NCBI GenBank assembly: GCA_964036045.1
Contig: OZ038383.1
Coordinates: 13,408,430 to 13,472,429 of the forward strand
DNA from: Eutreptiella sp. 'Long Island Sound 2002'
Lineage: Eukaryota; Euglenozoa; Euglenophyceae; Eutreptiales; Eutreptiaceae
Length of the DNA stretch: 64,000 nucleotides
Direction: 5' to 3'
The position numbers and the translations under genes were made by a program. Each line of letters begins with the position of its first letter. Position 1 is the stretch's first letter. Under the pieces are notes generated by a model. The model did no database searches and was not told the DNA's origin. It saw only the letters and a list, made by a program, of their open reading frames with translations. Positions 1-11,080 of this stretch are shown here, in pieces.

Positions 1-782
1 GCTTTATGTAGGTTGTGTAAAGGGGTGTTGTCGCAAGACTGCCAAAAGCACCTGAAATCTTCTCCCATTTCCGTTGCTTGCGTTGAATGCTTCTTGCTGT
101 GCAATCAACTCCACAAACGGCCAACTCCTCAATATTGGTACCAATTGTGTGTGGATTGTCACACCCTACACGCTGTGCCTTGGATGTTTTTTTCTTCATT
201 CTGCCCTCCATGCTTCCAGTTTGTGTCCATTGGAGATGTGTAAGATTTTGATAATGTGCAGTGCAAATATCAGCAACAATTGCATTGGCGGCATTGGCTG
301 CAGCGTGGTAGAACCGTCAACAACAATTGGCAAGCCCCCTTCTATCAATGAGGTCCGGCCAACATTGTTGATTCATGGTAAGGAATCACCTCGAAGAGAG
401 GTTGTTAGATCAAGCGCAGGCGCGGGCGTCATATACCCCCCTTTTTTGGGGTCATTCGCGTAGCATACCCCAAGGCATGATATTGGATGTCCAACCCCTT
501 GTAAAATCATTATTTTGCCCAATAAGACCATCCCCCAGTGGATTTTGCACGCACTGACGTGATGAACTTATGGATGTACGACAGGCGGTGGTGGACGTCT
601 GTACGTTTCAGCAAACCACCTTTATGGCCAATGGATTTTTTGATTCTGAGGCCTCTATCCCCTAAAACTGGATATCACTTTTTTGGGGTGTGGGGGTGTG
701 GGGGGGGGGGTGTTGGGGGGGGGGGGGTCAAAAGTTTTTGCTGAGAAGGCTCCAAGCAGTGGGGAAGCATATTGTTAATACA
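1..782. other. No gene recognised
   Basis: The short open frames here (up to 129 codons) show no motif, no compositional bias and no convincing splice structure. A G-rich low-complexity stretch occupies about 684-727. Confidence 0.5.
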
Positions 783-855
783 CAACTGCTGGTCGAATGG
801 TAACACAGCAGACTGCAGAAAGCATGGTCAGCGGTTCGAATCCTGGTCGGCCCAC
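783..855 (+). pseudogene. Degenerate tRNA-Cys-like sequence (forward copy)
   Basis: A perfect Pol III A box (TGGTCGAATGG at 790-800) is followed by a Cys-type anticodon loop CTGCAGA and a perfect B box (GGTTCGAATCC at 833-843), in the order and spacing of a tRNA. The anticodon, T and acceptor stems do not pair, so this is not a functional tRNA; a tRNA-derived SINE head or tRNA pseudogene fits best. It faces a second copy on the other strand about 40 bp away. Confidence 0.45.
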
Positions 856-892
856 TTTTTGCGGCGGCGACGGCGGCATATTCACCGGGCCG

Positions 893-953
893 GGGTTCGG
901 ACCGCCGACCAAAAAGTCTGCAGTCAGCTGCATTACCTTTCGGCCACTGCTTC
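893..953 (-). pseudogene. Degenerate tRNA-Cys-like sequence (reverse copy)
   Basis: Read on the minus strand, an A box (TGGCCGAAAGG, 946-936), a loop CTGCAGA around 922 and a B box (GGTCCGAACCC, 903-893) repeat the tRNA-Cys-like layout of the forward copy. The stems are again broken. The two copies converge, separated by a short GC-rich GGCGGCGACGG spacer, so the pair forms a large imperfect inverted repeat. Confidence 0.4.
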
Positions 954-1510
954 AATACTAAGACAAAGGAGTCCCCACTGTCTGGGGCCGTGTCTGCCAC
1001 TGACAAAAAACCCAAACTGTGTGTTTCTGTCTGACTGACTGCTGGCCTGGCTCAGGGACTGCTTGGCTGACTGTCAACCTCTCTTCGAGGTGCACTGCCG
1101 AAGGCAATAAAATTTCTTCCCAAGTACGCTGCTGGTAGAGTGGAGTATGACAAAAAGATGACTGCGCACCAAGACAGAATGTTCACACGTGTTCTTCGCA
1201 ACATTTGTGAAACTAATCTGTGCAATCTGTGCAATCTGTGCAACCCCACCCCAAAGAGACAAGGGCGGATCTCATCTACAAGTGTGTGGTTTGTAATTTC
1301 ATGTAAAGCACACATGTGCCCACACCTGCTGCATGATGGGGTGCTCTTTACGATCCCAAAACTGGGCTACTAAAGCAGTGCCCTCTGCGGTGGACAGAAT
1401 TTGGTGTTCCTCGTGGGAGCATGCAGGTTGCTGCGAACCGGCTGTGCGAGGCTGGCTTGGTAGGATGCCGAGCCACACGCATCCACTGAGCACCCCTAGA
1501 GCGAGCCCTT

Positions 1511-1843
1511 TTGCGAACCAAAGGTTTCTTGGGTGCATCAGAGGGTGTTGAGGATTTTTTGGGGGCCAATGTGCCTGCTCGCATAGCTGTGCAGCAGGGG
1601 GTTGTGCAAGCTGTACATGCTTCAATTCATGCAGCCAACCGCCCTGCCCCCGTTGGGAATGCCCTTCTTGCAAAGCCACCCCCGCAGTCCCGTGCAAGAG
1701 CACCCCAGAAGGTACGACACCGGGTAGCCTCTTGTGCCTCAGCTTGTGACAACATTGCTGTTGACTCTCGTGACAGTGACCCAAACATTGATTGTGATGC
1801 CGACAGTGTTGCCTCATTAGAAGGCTGGGCATGTTGGTGTTGA
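1511..1843 (+). CDS. Possible coding fragment, unknown protein
   Basis: I do not recognise this. The frame is open for 110 codons, with an Ala/Val/Pro-rich first half and an acidic end (DSRDSDPNIDCDADSV). It stops just before the 226-bp tandem duplication. No start codon with good context and no domain can be named. A 206-codon minus-strand frame overlaps it, so coding status is uncertain. Confidence 0.25.
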   Translation: MRTKGFLGASEGVEDFLGANVPARIAVQQGVVQAVHASIHAANRPAPVGNALLAKPPPQSRARAPQKVRHRVASCASACDNIAVDSRDSDPNIDCDADSVASLEGWACWC

Positions 1844-1872
1844 TATAGATGACTCGGACTGATTTGTGTCTT

Positions 1873-2323
1873 GAAGCAAGTGGCGTGTGCTTGTTATAGG
1901 GTCTGTTGCGCATTGCCATTGTGTTTTGGTGTGTCTGTACAAGGTTTCGTCATCTTGCTGGCCGAAATTTTGCCCGGAACATCCCTGTGTACATACAATG
2001 CACACCCTTTTTTGGACGAAATTTCGGCCAGCTCTTCAACCGGCCGGTTTGGAAGAACAGTTTTCCTTCTAGCAGAGGGGTGGCTGAAATTTCGGCTAGA
2101 AGCAAGTGACGTGTGCTTGTTATAGGGTCTGGTGCGCATTGCCATTGTGTTTTGGTGTGTCTGTACAAGGTTTCGTCATCTTGCTGGCCGAAATTTTGCC
2201 CGGAACATCCCTGTGTACAATGCACACCCTTTTTTGGCCGAAATTTTGGCCAGCTCTTCAACCGGCCGGTTTTGAACAACGGTTTTCCTTCTAGCAGAGG
2301 GGTGGCTGAAATTCCGGCTAGAC
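1873..2323 (+). repeat. Tandem duplication, 226-bp unit, two copies
   Basis: The sequence starting GAAGCAAGTGGCGTGTGC at 1873 recurs at 2099 with few substitutions and one small indel. The two units are directly adjacent, and the second ends near 2323. Each unit holds several copies of a CGAAATTT/GGCCGAAAT motif. The unit is not a multiple of three and is not obviously coding. Confidence 0.9.
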
Positions 2324-2440
2324 CATACCAAGAGTCGTTCAACAATGTGAATTTGGGTAATTTTACATGGAATGATGCATTTTATTAGCAATTTTGTTGG
2401 TTTTATGTCCGTGATTTCCCCTCATGTAGCATCATTTTTA

Positions 2441-2799
2441 ATGGATGACGCTGCAATGGACTCCCAGCAAGTACTGAAGTCCTCTCCAGCCGAGACTGCG
2501 TCTGAAAGTGGGCAATCATAGGATACACAGCAATCTCAAGAGACCACTGCAGCTACACACCTAGGAAAAAAGCAAAACCTGCCCCTGCCAACCCTTATAA
2601 CCCCACTAGCGCCACGCAGTGCACACAGGCCAACCCTGCATCCTCCACTGGTCGTCACATCCCATCTGGAAAGGGTTTGAATACTTTTTTGAACCTTCTT
2701 TCGCCATCACAGGTTGGTGCCACTACCAATGCGCGACCAAAGCTAGTTGCTGTCGCACCTACCAAGAAGGTTCGCGCCTCAGGTCCGCGGAAGCGCTAA
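2441..2799 (+). pseudogene. Broken basic, Pro/Ala/Lys-rich ORF
   Basis: An ATG at 2441 opens a frame rich in Ser/Gln/Glu (MDDAAMDSQQVLKSSPAE...). It meets an in-frame TAG at 2519-2521, continues open, and after a small frame change near 2565 reads on as a Pro/Ala/Asn-rich segment ending at 2799 with a strongly basic tail (PTKKVRASGPRKR) that could be a nuclear localisation signal. The composition is protein-like across the breaks, so this looks like a decayed gene or the last exons of one. No domain recognised. Confidence 0.4.
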
Positions 2800-4274
2800 T
2801 ATTATTACATTTCAATTGTATTGTCTATTAATATGAAGGGTGCCCGAAATTTCGGCCAGCATTTGCATCTCCAGTGGTTTTTGCATATTTTTATTGCTAT
2901 CGCTACACAGCCCCTGCGAGTTCCTACATAATTTGTTCATGTGGCCAATACTTGCTTGCAATTGAGTAAGTATACGAACGGCTGCTTCAAGTGCAACAAC
3001 ACGTTGCGTGAATTTGTCTGCAAACATGGTAGCTGCCTATGGACAAAAAGAGGCAGCAAGCCGCACACACACCGTCCAAAACGGACGAAAATCTCAAACA
3101 TGTTGTCAGTACAGCACTTAATCTTACTCTTTGAGGGTATTTTTCCAGAAAAAAAATTACTCGGTGACAAAAAGCTTGTCTCACTTGGTCTTACATGAAT
3201 CTGACGAAAAATCACATTTTGGGGGGGGGGAATCAATAGTAGGTGGTATTTTTGTTTAAGGGCATATCCCCCCCCACCATGCAGACCCGGGTGTTCCAAA
3301 GAGCCCTTTCCAAGGGCTTTCCGAATATACCCCACATACCCCCCCCATTTGGGACACTCAGCGAGCACAAATGAGGCCACAAAGGCACCAAACCCTGAAA
3401 ACGCTCCGTGTTGGCCGGAAACGTGTCGACCCCGAGAGATATGTGTAAGATGGATTGGCCTTGGTGGAACGTATTTAACCTATGGGGAGCCATGTAGCAC
3501 CAATCAGATCCTCCTATTACTGCCCACCAGAGCTGAAAAGTGCCAAATTGGGCCTGTTTGGTGCTCAAAACTTGGGTGGCCCTAGCGGCCACTATGCATA
3601 TATCCAGACCCTTGCCCTAGTTGACTTTTTTTCCTCTATATGAACCCCCTAAGCAATGGTAGGGGTCCCGCATTTTTTCTTTGGATACCCCCAATAGCCC
3701 CCCCTATGGCGGGCCCATGCACAACCAATACGTGGACCTAATTGGAGCCACATGGCTCCCCATGGGTTTATATATACTTCCGTTATCACAAAATGATAAC
3801 CCAAGCTTGGCCCAAGGCCATTCAGTAGTCATGGAAGGTCAACGCAGAGCCATGACTTTTCACCCGTTTTCAGGCCATTTGCAGGCAATATCAGCCCATG
3901 TATAGATGGTGGTGCATTGTTTGGGGCCAGCCTCTTCGGGGTGGACTTGTGGAAGGTCCTGGAATTTGCAAAACCGACTTTTTTGATATTGTGACCACCC
4001 ACAACGGTGTGTCCCATGTACAGCATGTTTCAGACCTGCCTTGAGCGTTTCACCTGTTTGGCAATTGGATGCGGGGGTTTGGCGAGCATGCCAGCCCATC
4101 CCCCGACGCCCTGGCTCCTGTTCGCCAACAGACTGGCATCTCGCAGTGCAGATGCCATGGGAAGGGGGCAGTCACCTGATCCATCTTTTTGGTTCAAGTC
4201 GGCTGTATCGCTCGTGCTGGTGTCCTTTCTCTCTGTTGTGCTCTGTGTCTTGAATCAATAACCCCCCCCCCTAA
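2800..4274. other. No gene recognised
   Basis: Only overlapping anonymous open frames of up to 147 codons on both strands, several of them created by C- and G-runs. No motif, repeat or splice structure stands out. Confidence 0.5.
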
Positions 4275-4280
4275 AAAAAT

Positions 4281-4350
4281 TTAGTACCCCGGGGTACTAA
4301 ATTTGGCAGGATGCTCAATAAGGCCCGGGGGGGTACTAAATTTGGGAGGT
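4281..4350 (+). repeat. Left flanking direct repeat (GGTACTAAATTT family)
   Basis: An AATTTAGTACCCC / GGGGTACTAAATT perfect palindrome (4281-4306) leads into a unit reading GGGGTACTAAATTTGGCAGG, then TGCTCAATAAGG and a second TACTAAATTT. The same unit recurs at 5003 in the same orientation, on the far side of the PIP-box exon. Confidence 0.8.
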
Positions 4351-4442
4351 GCGTGCCACATGTAATTTTCACATTTCATTCAGCATTGCTTTCTATTGGC
4401 TGCATGTAACACTCAGCTTCTGAATCTGATTTTGAGCTGCAG

Positions 4443-4939
4443 GAGGTGGACCCAAGACTTGATGGCTTGTCTGATGAACCTTCTAAGACATCTTCAGAGG
4501 AACAAGACATTGGGGAACAAGTCAGTGATAACAACGATGGAGACAGTGCAATGACACTGACATTACAGACGATGATGATGTTGATGCTGTACCTCCTGCT
4601 GATGCTCAAACTGATGAAAAATCTACTGGCAAAAAGCGAAAATGCCGAGGACAAACAAATTTGGGTTTCCGCTTCTGTGTGTGTTGTCATTTTCATGCAT
4701 GTAAAAACAAGAAGGCAACTGCTTGTGAGTTTGAAATTCAACCCAAACAAGTACGTGAGTATTTGGCACAGGAGGAAGTGTTGCCAGATTATAAGTTTGA
4801 TCCGGAGGAACATTTTGAAGATGTGTGTGTTACGGGGGCTGATGGAGCTAATGTAGGATCTTCTGCAGCTGTGGCCCATACCTCTGCTGTTGCTTCCAAC
4901 ACAAAAAAGCAAATGAAACTGACTTCATTCTTCAAATGA
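4443..4939 (+). CDS. Terminal exon of an unknown protein ending in a PCNA-interacting (PIP) box
   Basis: The exon follows an AG acceptor at 4441-4442. It starts with an acidic segment (EVDPRLDGLSDEPSKTSSEE), runs through an Asp-rich tract and a basic KKRKCR patch, a Cys/His cluster (FCVCCHFHAC) and a second acidic region, and ends at 4937-4939. The last residues, QMKLTSFF (4910-4933), match the PIP box Q-x-x-L-x-x-F-F exactly, one residue from the C terminus, the usual place for it. Such a motif is known in replication and repair proteins and in some transposases (for example pogo). A one-base frame change near 4545 separates the acidic start from the rest, so the copy may be damaged or the join may be an intron or sequence error. 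The exon sits between two direct repeats and may be mobile cargo. Confidence 0.55.
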
Positions 4940-5002
4940 TGCTTGCAACTCTAAAAAGTGTAACCTCGATTTGGTCGTGTTCCGTTTGCTTGGGAGCCTC
5001 AG

Positions 5003-5090
5003 GGGGTACTAAATTTGGCAGATTGCTCAATAAGGGCAGGGGGGCACTAAATTTTGGGGGGTCCTAAATTTTGGGGGGGTTACTAAAGGG
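5003..5090 (+). repeat. Right flanking direct repeat (GGTACTAAATTT family)
   Basis: GGGGTACTAAATTTGGCAG, TGCTCAATAAGGG and two further CTAAATTTTGGGG copies repeat the 4281-4350 sequence in the same orientation. The pair encloses about 650 bp with the PIP-box exon. The G-rich end extends into a poly-G run at about 5089. Confidence 0.8.
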
Positions 5091-5212
5091 GGGGGGGTGG
5101 ACGAAGTGTTGTAGCGGGGGGATTACGATGGTGCAGATCATCAAGATTCCCAGCTCATCATGCCAGGTTCTATGTGTTGGACACCGCTAGTGCATGAAAC
5201 ATCTCTGTACAG

Positions 5213-8200
5213 GTTATGCGGATCCTCTCCTCCGCGGATGCGGAGCTCAACAAAGTTCTTGCCCTTTGGGCCATCACATTGCGGGCAATGGATCAGGGGG
5301 TGGAGTCGGCAATCACTTTAGAAAATGCGGCGCTGGTGATTGCGTCGTGGCAGGCTTTTGTCAGAAAGGACGCCTCTTTCAGCACAGAATCCGTTATGCA
5401 GCAAGTGGATGCGCTGGCGGCCGAGGTAATGCCCTTTGACGCTCCTCCTGCCCCTCCCCCCCCCCCTTCCTCCTGCTCCCGGTCGTGCATCGCCCTGCAA
5501 CCCCCATCCGTCACTCTCTGATTGCCTCATCGGCAACCATCAACCGGCTCTCTGGGGGTGGCCTCCCTTTCTGCTTTGCTTGACTTCCCAACTGCTGCCA
5601 GGGACCCTCCAACTGACGTTTGGCACCCCTCCAGAAAAAGCATCACACATCCACAATAACCAAATAATCTGCCATGGAACAAACATACAAACATACAAAC
5701 AGCACTACACATAAGCAAAACTAACGTTTTCCAAATCAAACTTCAGCTTCCCTCGTTATAAGCTTGTTTCAAGCTCGTTCTAAACGTGCTCCACCCTCAC
5801 TTGAGCCCTGCAAAGTTCTGAAAAGCCTTGAAAATCGAAGCATGGGCTACCGGGGCGGTTCAAGGCGGTCAGACCCCTGCCCTTTTTCGAACGCATGGGC
5901 ATGACTGGAGCCAGTGCTGGCACGGGAGTGGACGCCACGGGCCTGCAGTGGTGGCCTCCGGGATTCAGGTGTCGAGGCCACTGATGAACGGATCCCGCAT
6001 CCCTATCCGCAACGTTCCATCTCAACACAAGCCGCCGCGACCAACAACAGCAGGTCCTACAATGGACATGGCGCTAGACGCCGGTGGTACACGGAGCACC
6101 CCCTTCCCGAAGGGACATACTGCCCCATGAAACCTCCACGCCCCCAAGGTCACCTCATTGCAGCGCCAGTGCCCGCTTTCAACCCGAATTACCCGCCAAA
6201 AGACTGTTGCACGGACATGCCCGCAGCACTGGTCCGCATGCTGACCCCCACCCCGCTCCATGCCTGGCTGGGGCCATGCGGAGGGCGCCAGTGGCACGGC
6301 TCTGCCCATTCTGTGGAGAACGTTGCACTCTCCTCAGTGACAGGCAACTGGTGTCAATGCGTGGCCACCGCACTGATCTGTACGTTTGTCAGAACGGTGA
6401 GGCTGACGAGCACACGAATCGACGTGCGAGTCATGATACCGGCACGACGCTGCTTTGTTTGGGACACAGGGCCATCATTGAATGCTTTGTTGCGCACTGC
6501 AGCAGACATTCCAGACCAACAACTGAGATGTGTGCGCCACTAAGTTTGTCCCAGCACTCCCATCTGAAGATCCCTGAGACAGAGAATTCTCAGGGGCCGC
6601 CGGATTTGTTTATTTGTTTTCGAGATTCCAGGAGTTGTGATTGTTTCAGCTCTTTTGTTGTGTTTTGCGAAAGTGGGTGTCGTTCTTCGGGCTGTTTTCC
6701 AGGGCGTTCAGCTATTGTTTCCCATCAGGTTGTGTCGCCACCCGTGTGTTGTGTTCAGACATTTGTCTCACTCCATTCCCATTGTGTTTAGACCCTCTCA
6801 GCCCACTCCCTTTCTCACCTCCTCTGCTGCTATGGCCAAGGGGACGGACTGCCCCTTCAGGGGTGCAAAGATACTTCGGGGGGCGGGGGGCGTTCGCCTG
6901 GCACTACTGGAAGGAGGGGGCCGGGGATGTGCAGAGCAGCACCCACGACCCGGCAGGGCCGTCATGGACTGTTGGTATGGGGACAGTTGTAGAGTCAAGC
7001 GGTCGTGTAAAGCCATCCGCCACGGGGTTGTTGGGCGTGCAATTCGACTGCACGAGCACACCGGGATCAGCTCGCCCAGGAGTGGGGATGGATCAAGCAA
7101 CCGACAGTGATCAGGCAATCGACAGTGCTTGGGCCGCCCTGGGATGGGTGTTGCTCATGCTTTGAAAGTTGCCGACAAAAAGTCTCCAAGCGGAGATGGA
7201 ATCCCTACCAATGATGGAGTGGATAATTGGCACCCCAGGTCTTACCCACGCACAGTTGCAGTTTTTTTCGATTGCACAAGAAGTCCACCCCCCTCCCCCA
7301 CACACCACCGACACCTGTACCCACTGGGTTCTTAAACCTAAGGTCCAACATCCGTCCAACGTGGTGCGGGCCGAACGGGGCCAGCAATCAGCACGCACAA
7401 CATGGGACTGACCGCTGACCGGTATGCACGCCTAACCCAATAGAGTCCACGAGTCCAAGGGCCCAGATCTGACCGTAAAGGGCGAGATGACCAGGGAGAG
7501 GGCAGGGAGCGAGCACACAAGACATTGGCTGTGCGGGCGATCGGCGGACATTGGGTCGAACAGTGGACAGTAGGCGGTGAAGGCCGTGGGGAGCAGGCGC
7601 GGCTGGAGCCTAATGCGGACATTGCAACCTGACCCATTGCAGCCACACACCACCGACTGCACATCACCAATTGTGCCCCATCTTTCGCCCTCTTTCCCCC
7701 AAATGCCCCACCCATTTTGCCTCAAATCCTATCTTTCCTGCAGCACGTTGCTGGAGCGTTGCTGGGCCTGGAGAAATATGGGGGACTGCATCCATGAAAA
7801 CGCACCAACTATGAACCAATCCGCACGCTTTTGTCGGTCTCTTCTTGGCCTTCATGACAGCCCCTCCTCCACTCCCCGAAGAATCCACCTCAATCAACAG
7901 CAACAGGTCATACAAAGACATGACACTGGACACCAGTTGAACCGCATGGTAACCTGCCATGCTTTATGGAACCCCCCCCCCCCCGCCGCGGCTCCGACCC
8001 CGCCAAGCCATGGCTCATCCCTTGGGCTGGGGTCTCCTTAGGGCCATCATTCATGACATAGGCAACCCACATCTGCTACACTTGGTCTAGTCCAGTGGAT
8101 GCAGGTGTTTGCACTGGGTGTGCCCTCAGGTTGTGCTGTCTTCACGCTGGCATAAGACGGCCCAAAAGATGTGCTTGTTGCACCACGGCTACAGACCATT

Positions 8201-10092
8201 GTGGGGCTATGGCAGGATTGGGTCATCAGTTTGGGTGACAATATGAGTACATACGAACCCCTGGACGCAAGTTACACCTTCATGGTATCACCCGGCCATT
8301 GGTCCTGATGCTTTGCAGGTGGTCGCCATTAGTGCACATAATGAGAGCTCTTTCATCGAGGCAATGAATACGGTGTTCTTTGCCACGCATTTCTTTCGGG
8401 GCAATACAGTGGACTACTACAACCCGGAAAACTCTTTTCTCGACCAAGTATTGCAGAACAAAAAAGGTGCCACCCGTCTGCAGATTTATGAAGTTGCGTG
8501 CCTCCCAGTGCCAGTCCCCTGTACACGCCGCCCGCCCCTCAAATGTCTGCGCTTCAACCTCCCCCAAATAGAAATACATGCAGCTTATTTCCAGCCACAG
8601 AGGGGGGAGGCTGTATGCAACCAAGAACCACATTGTGAGAGCTGATGATTTTTCGGCAAGCCCCGTCCACAGTTTCAGTTGTTCAGAGGCTCAGTTTGGG
8701 GCTTGGTACCACGGTAATTGGCAACATACGTGCTGCATTGTGTGTGCACACCCTGTGCATGTGCTCCCCATCAGGTAGACTGGTCTGATGCATCGATGAT
8801 GGTGCCTCTTCCACTCAGGGGAAGCAAGTATTAGGGGAGTCCAACATCAAATGTTGCGCCTTGTGTTCAATTCTATGTGTGTTCATGCACCACTCCGTCC
8901 TCTTTTTCATAAAGGAGGGGCTCTGCATGACCGTCTTGTCACAACTGTTGCGATTCTTGGCATTGCACAAAATGTAACATGCATATCACAGTATACACAC
9001 ACACCCAATTCTTATGCTGCACAGGGCAAGGCTGAATCCCCGTTGCACACCAGATCCCTGCATGAGGAGTGATTTCTCTGGGCCCAGGGCTGTCCTTTAG
9101 GAGACTTTTTTTCTTCTTCCAATTTTCCTTAAGGACGGCACCCCTAGGGCCGGGTTACGGTGAAGGTCACCGAGCTGGTGGAAGTAATAAGGTTGTAGAC
9201 CCCTTTTGAGGGTGTAGGGTGGGGCCACCCCTGAGCACAAATATCAACGGTACAGGTGGTGGTGCAGGTGCAAGTACTCCTGCAAGTGCAGGTGGGTTCG
9301 TTCCCACGAAAATGGCAAAATACAGCATGTGTGTGGTGGGTGCATTGAAACCACGCCAGACGATGGGCAAACACTTTGGGTCACCTTTTGGTAGCTTGGG
9401 GACCGAGCCTGAGGCTTTCGTGAACCCTTTTTTGGCTCAAAGATGGCCAAACACCGCCAAATACAATGACCTGCAATGCCTACTTTTTGAAGATCAACAT
9501 ACTCTTGCCCATTGCCTTTTTGGAGCCTTATGGTTATGAATAATGATCAATGGGAACATTGGCAGGCCCTTTGCAGACCACACACCACTTCGTGCACAAC
9601 TACCGGGGGTCACCCGTGGGTCAAAAATTTGCACAATCATTCATCCAACTGTCCACCTGCTCTCCGATGCTTCTTCTGCAGGCAACCCCATTACCCTTTG
9701 TATCTTGTACATGGCAGTTGCACGCCGGGTGGGTCTCCACTTGGACCCAGTGGCGTTGCCCCGCCACGTCATTGTGTATTCGCCCCTGGACCAAACATAT
9801 GTTGACGTGTTCAACCGGGGGACTACCCTTGACACAGAACAGGCCCTGGGCCTGGCCACTGCACTTGCCGGCGAGAAAGTTTCCCCCGGGGTCTTGCTGC
9901 CGGCGGACACGCGGGCAGTGATGCAGCGGATGTTGCGGAATTTGAGTGGAATTTATGCCGAGAAGTCGAACATGGAGCTCCTGAAGCACACGAATGCGCA
10001 GCAGCAAATGATTCTGGACTGGGGATGGGATTTGGAAGCAGACCTGCAAAGGGGAATGCGGGCAGCAGATGGGGGAGGGAGGGCGGAGGAAG
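5213..10092 (+). CDS. FBXO21/SirB1-type transglutaminase-like protein (three exons, partial)
   Basis: Three exons join in phase: 5213-5425 (acceptor TACAG, donor GAG/GTAATG, phase 0), 8319-8466 (acceptor TTTGCAG, donor AAAAG/GTGCCA, phase 1) and 9682-10092 (acceptor TTCTGCAG, donor GAAG/GTAACT). Together they rebuild the Transglut_core2 fold shared by bacterial SirB1 and eukaryotic FBXO21. Exon 1 has the helical LENAALVIASW ... VDALAAE segment. Exon 2 has FRGNTVDYYNPENSFLDQVL. Exon 3 has GNPITLCILYMAVARRVGL, then PRHVIVYSP, DVFNRG (the family's D-P-F-N-G-G) and RMLRNL. In FBXO21 this domain lies between an F-box and a YccV-like hemimethylated-DNA-binding domain; I could not find either here. 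The upstream first exon and 3' exons are missing from the model. FBXO21 is a substrate receptor of SCF ubiquitin ligases; that role here is inference. Domain identity is secure from motif order. Confidence 0.85.
5426..8318 (+). other. Intron 1 of the FBXO21-like gene
   Basis: The intron begins GTAATG and ends TTTGCAG. It holds anonymous open frames; the most protein-like (about 6281-6420, plus strand) carries CPFCGERC and a later Cys, a possible zinc-binding fragment without clear splice sites. An alternative exon within this interval cannot be excluded, but the flanking exons already join in phase. Confidence 0.5.
8467..9681 (+). other. Intron 2 of the FBXO21-like gene
   Basis: The intron starts GTGCCA and ends CTTCTGCAG. 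It splits a glycine codon exactly between the FLDQVLQNKK and NPITLCILY segments, which are contiguous in the protein family. No other feature seen inside. Confidence 0.65.
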
Positions 10093-10700
10093 GTAACTGA
10101 CCCCGAAAGAGTGATTCTGAGGCCCAGGAAAACCACCAAAGTGTCCGATAGGGTTGTCCAAGGCAGGCAGCGGCTGTTGACAGATGAAGAGGGCTGTGGA
10201 GAGTCGTGACTGACACAGCTCTGCCTAACAAATCTCCACCACCCTGGGGAGGGGTGGAGTGGATGCTTGCCCTTGTCTGCAGTGGTCTTGCCTTAAGGAA
10301 GCAAAATTTCTTTGGTGCCATCTGAGGCAAAAGTTGTCCAGTGCCTTTTGACGCAAAAAAGTCGGGGGGGGGGCTGTCCCACAAGGGTTTTTTTGGGAGG
10401 GGGAGGGCGAACCCACCCACCTGAACCCCTGCTATTTACAGTACTGGTTGCAGGGTCGAAGGGGGCAATTTAGGCCAAAATAGTCAAGACCGACCTGACC
10501 CACCCACCCACCCGCCCGCCCCGGACTCCATTTCATGCCTGCATGCACGGCCTTTTCCCCCTTGACTCTTTATTTTTGTTTTCGTCCACTCTGCGTTTCA
10601 TCTTCTACACCTACCCTTTTCACTTCATGCTTGCCGTGGAACCCGTCTATCTTCGGCTGCAGCGCGCCGTTTGTATCTGAACGAGTGCACGCGGGCCCAG

Positions 10701-10858
10701 AACAGTCGGTCGTCATCCCACCAAGTGTATGAAGTGTAACCGGGCAGTGTGGTTCAGGATGCCGTCCGAACCAAGCACCTACAGCCGAAGCATGCTGCTG
10801 CAGCCGGACACTTCTGGGTGCTTCTGCTACAGCTGCACATATATCCCACTGTCCCACA
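10701..10858 (+). CDS. Candidate exon with a CW-like Cys/Trp motif
   Basis: Downstream of the FBXO21-like exons one frame reads KCMKCNRAVWFRMP and then, about 20 residues on, SGCFCYSC before a CCCACAG-type boundary near 10858. The C-x2-C ... W-F-R-x-P ... C-x-C-x2-C order resembles a CW-type zinc finger, but the match is loose. A related TSGCVCYSC segment occurs at about 61787-61815. Whether it belongs to the upstream gene is unknown. Confidence 0.3.
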
Positions 10859-10998
10859 GATTGTCCTTCTTTTTTTAGGTTTTTGTCTTGTTTGGTGTCA
10901 GCCCCTTCTTCCGCCCCCCACGGATGAGGGACCTGAAGCGCATGTCAGGAACTGGAAGACAAGCAGGGCTACTGTAGACTCTCTAGAATGGGCTGTTG

Positions 10999-11080
10999 GG
11001 GAAGGAGGGGGTGCTACGTTGTACTGCCTGCCCCCCAACCTCTGCGAACAAGCACTTCTGCCAGAGTTGTATGGTGGGAG
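10999..11080 (+). CDS. Candidate exon with a C-x2-C / H-F-C-x2-C zinc motif
   Basis: A frame reading LRCTACPPTSANKHFCQSC places Cys at 11020, 11029, 11059 and 11068 and His at 11053, the spacing of a small treble-clef or MYND-like finger. A possible donor (GGGAG/GTGCAC) follows at 11081. It may continue the 10.7-kb exon. No start, end or partner domain can be assigned. Confidence 0.3.

Noticed and set aside
783-855. Functional tRNA-Cys gene
   Set aside because: A and B boxes are perfect but the anticodon, T and acceptor stems do not pair.
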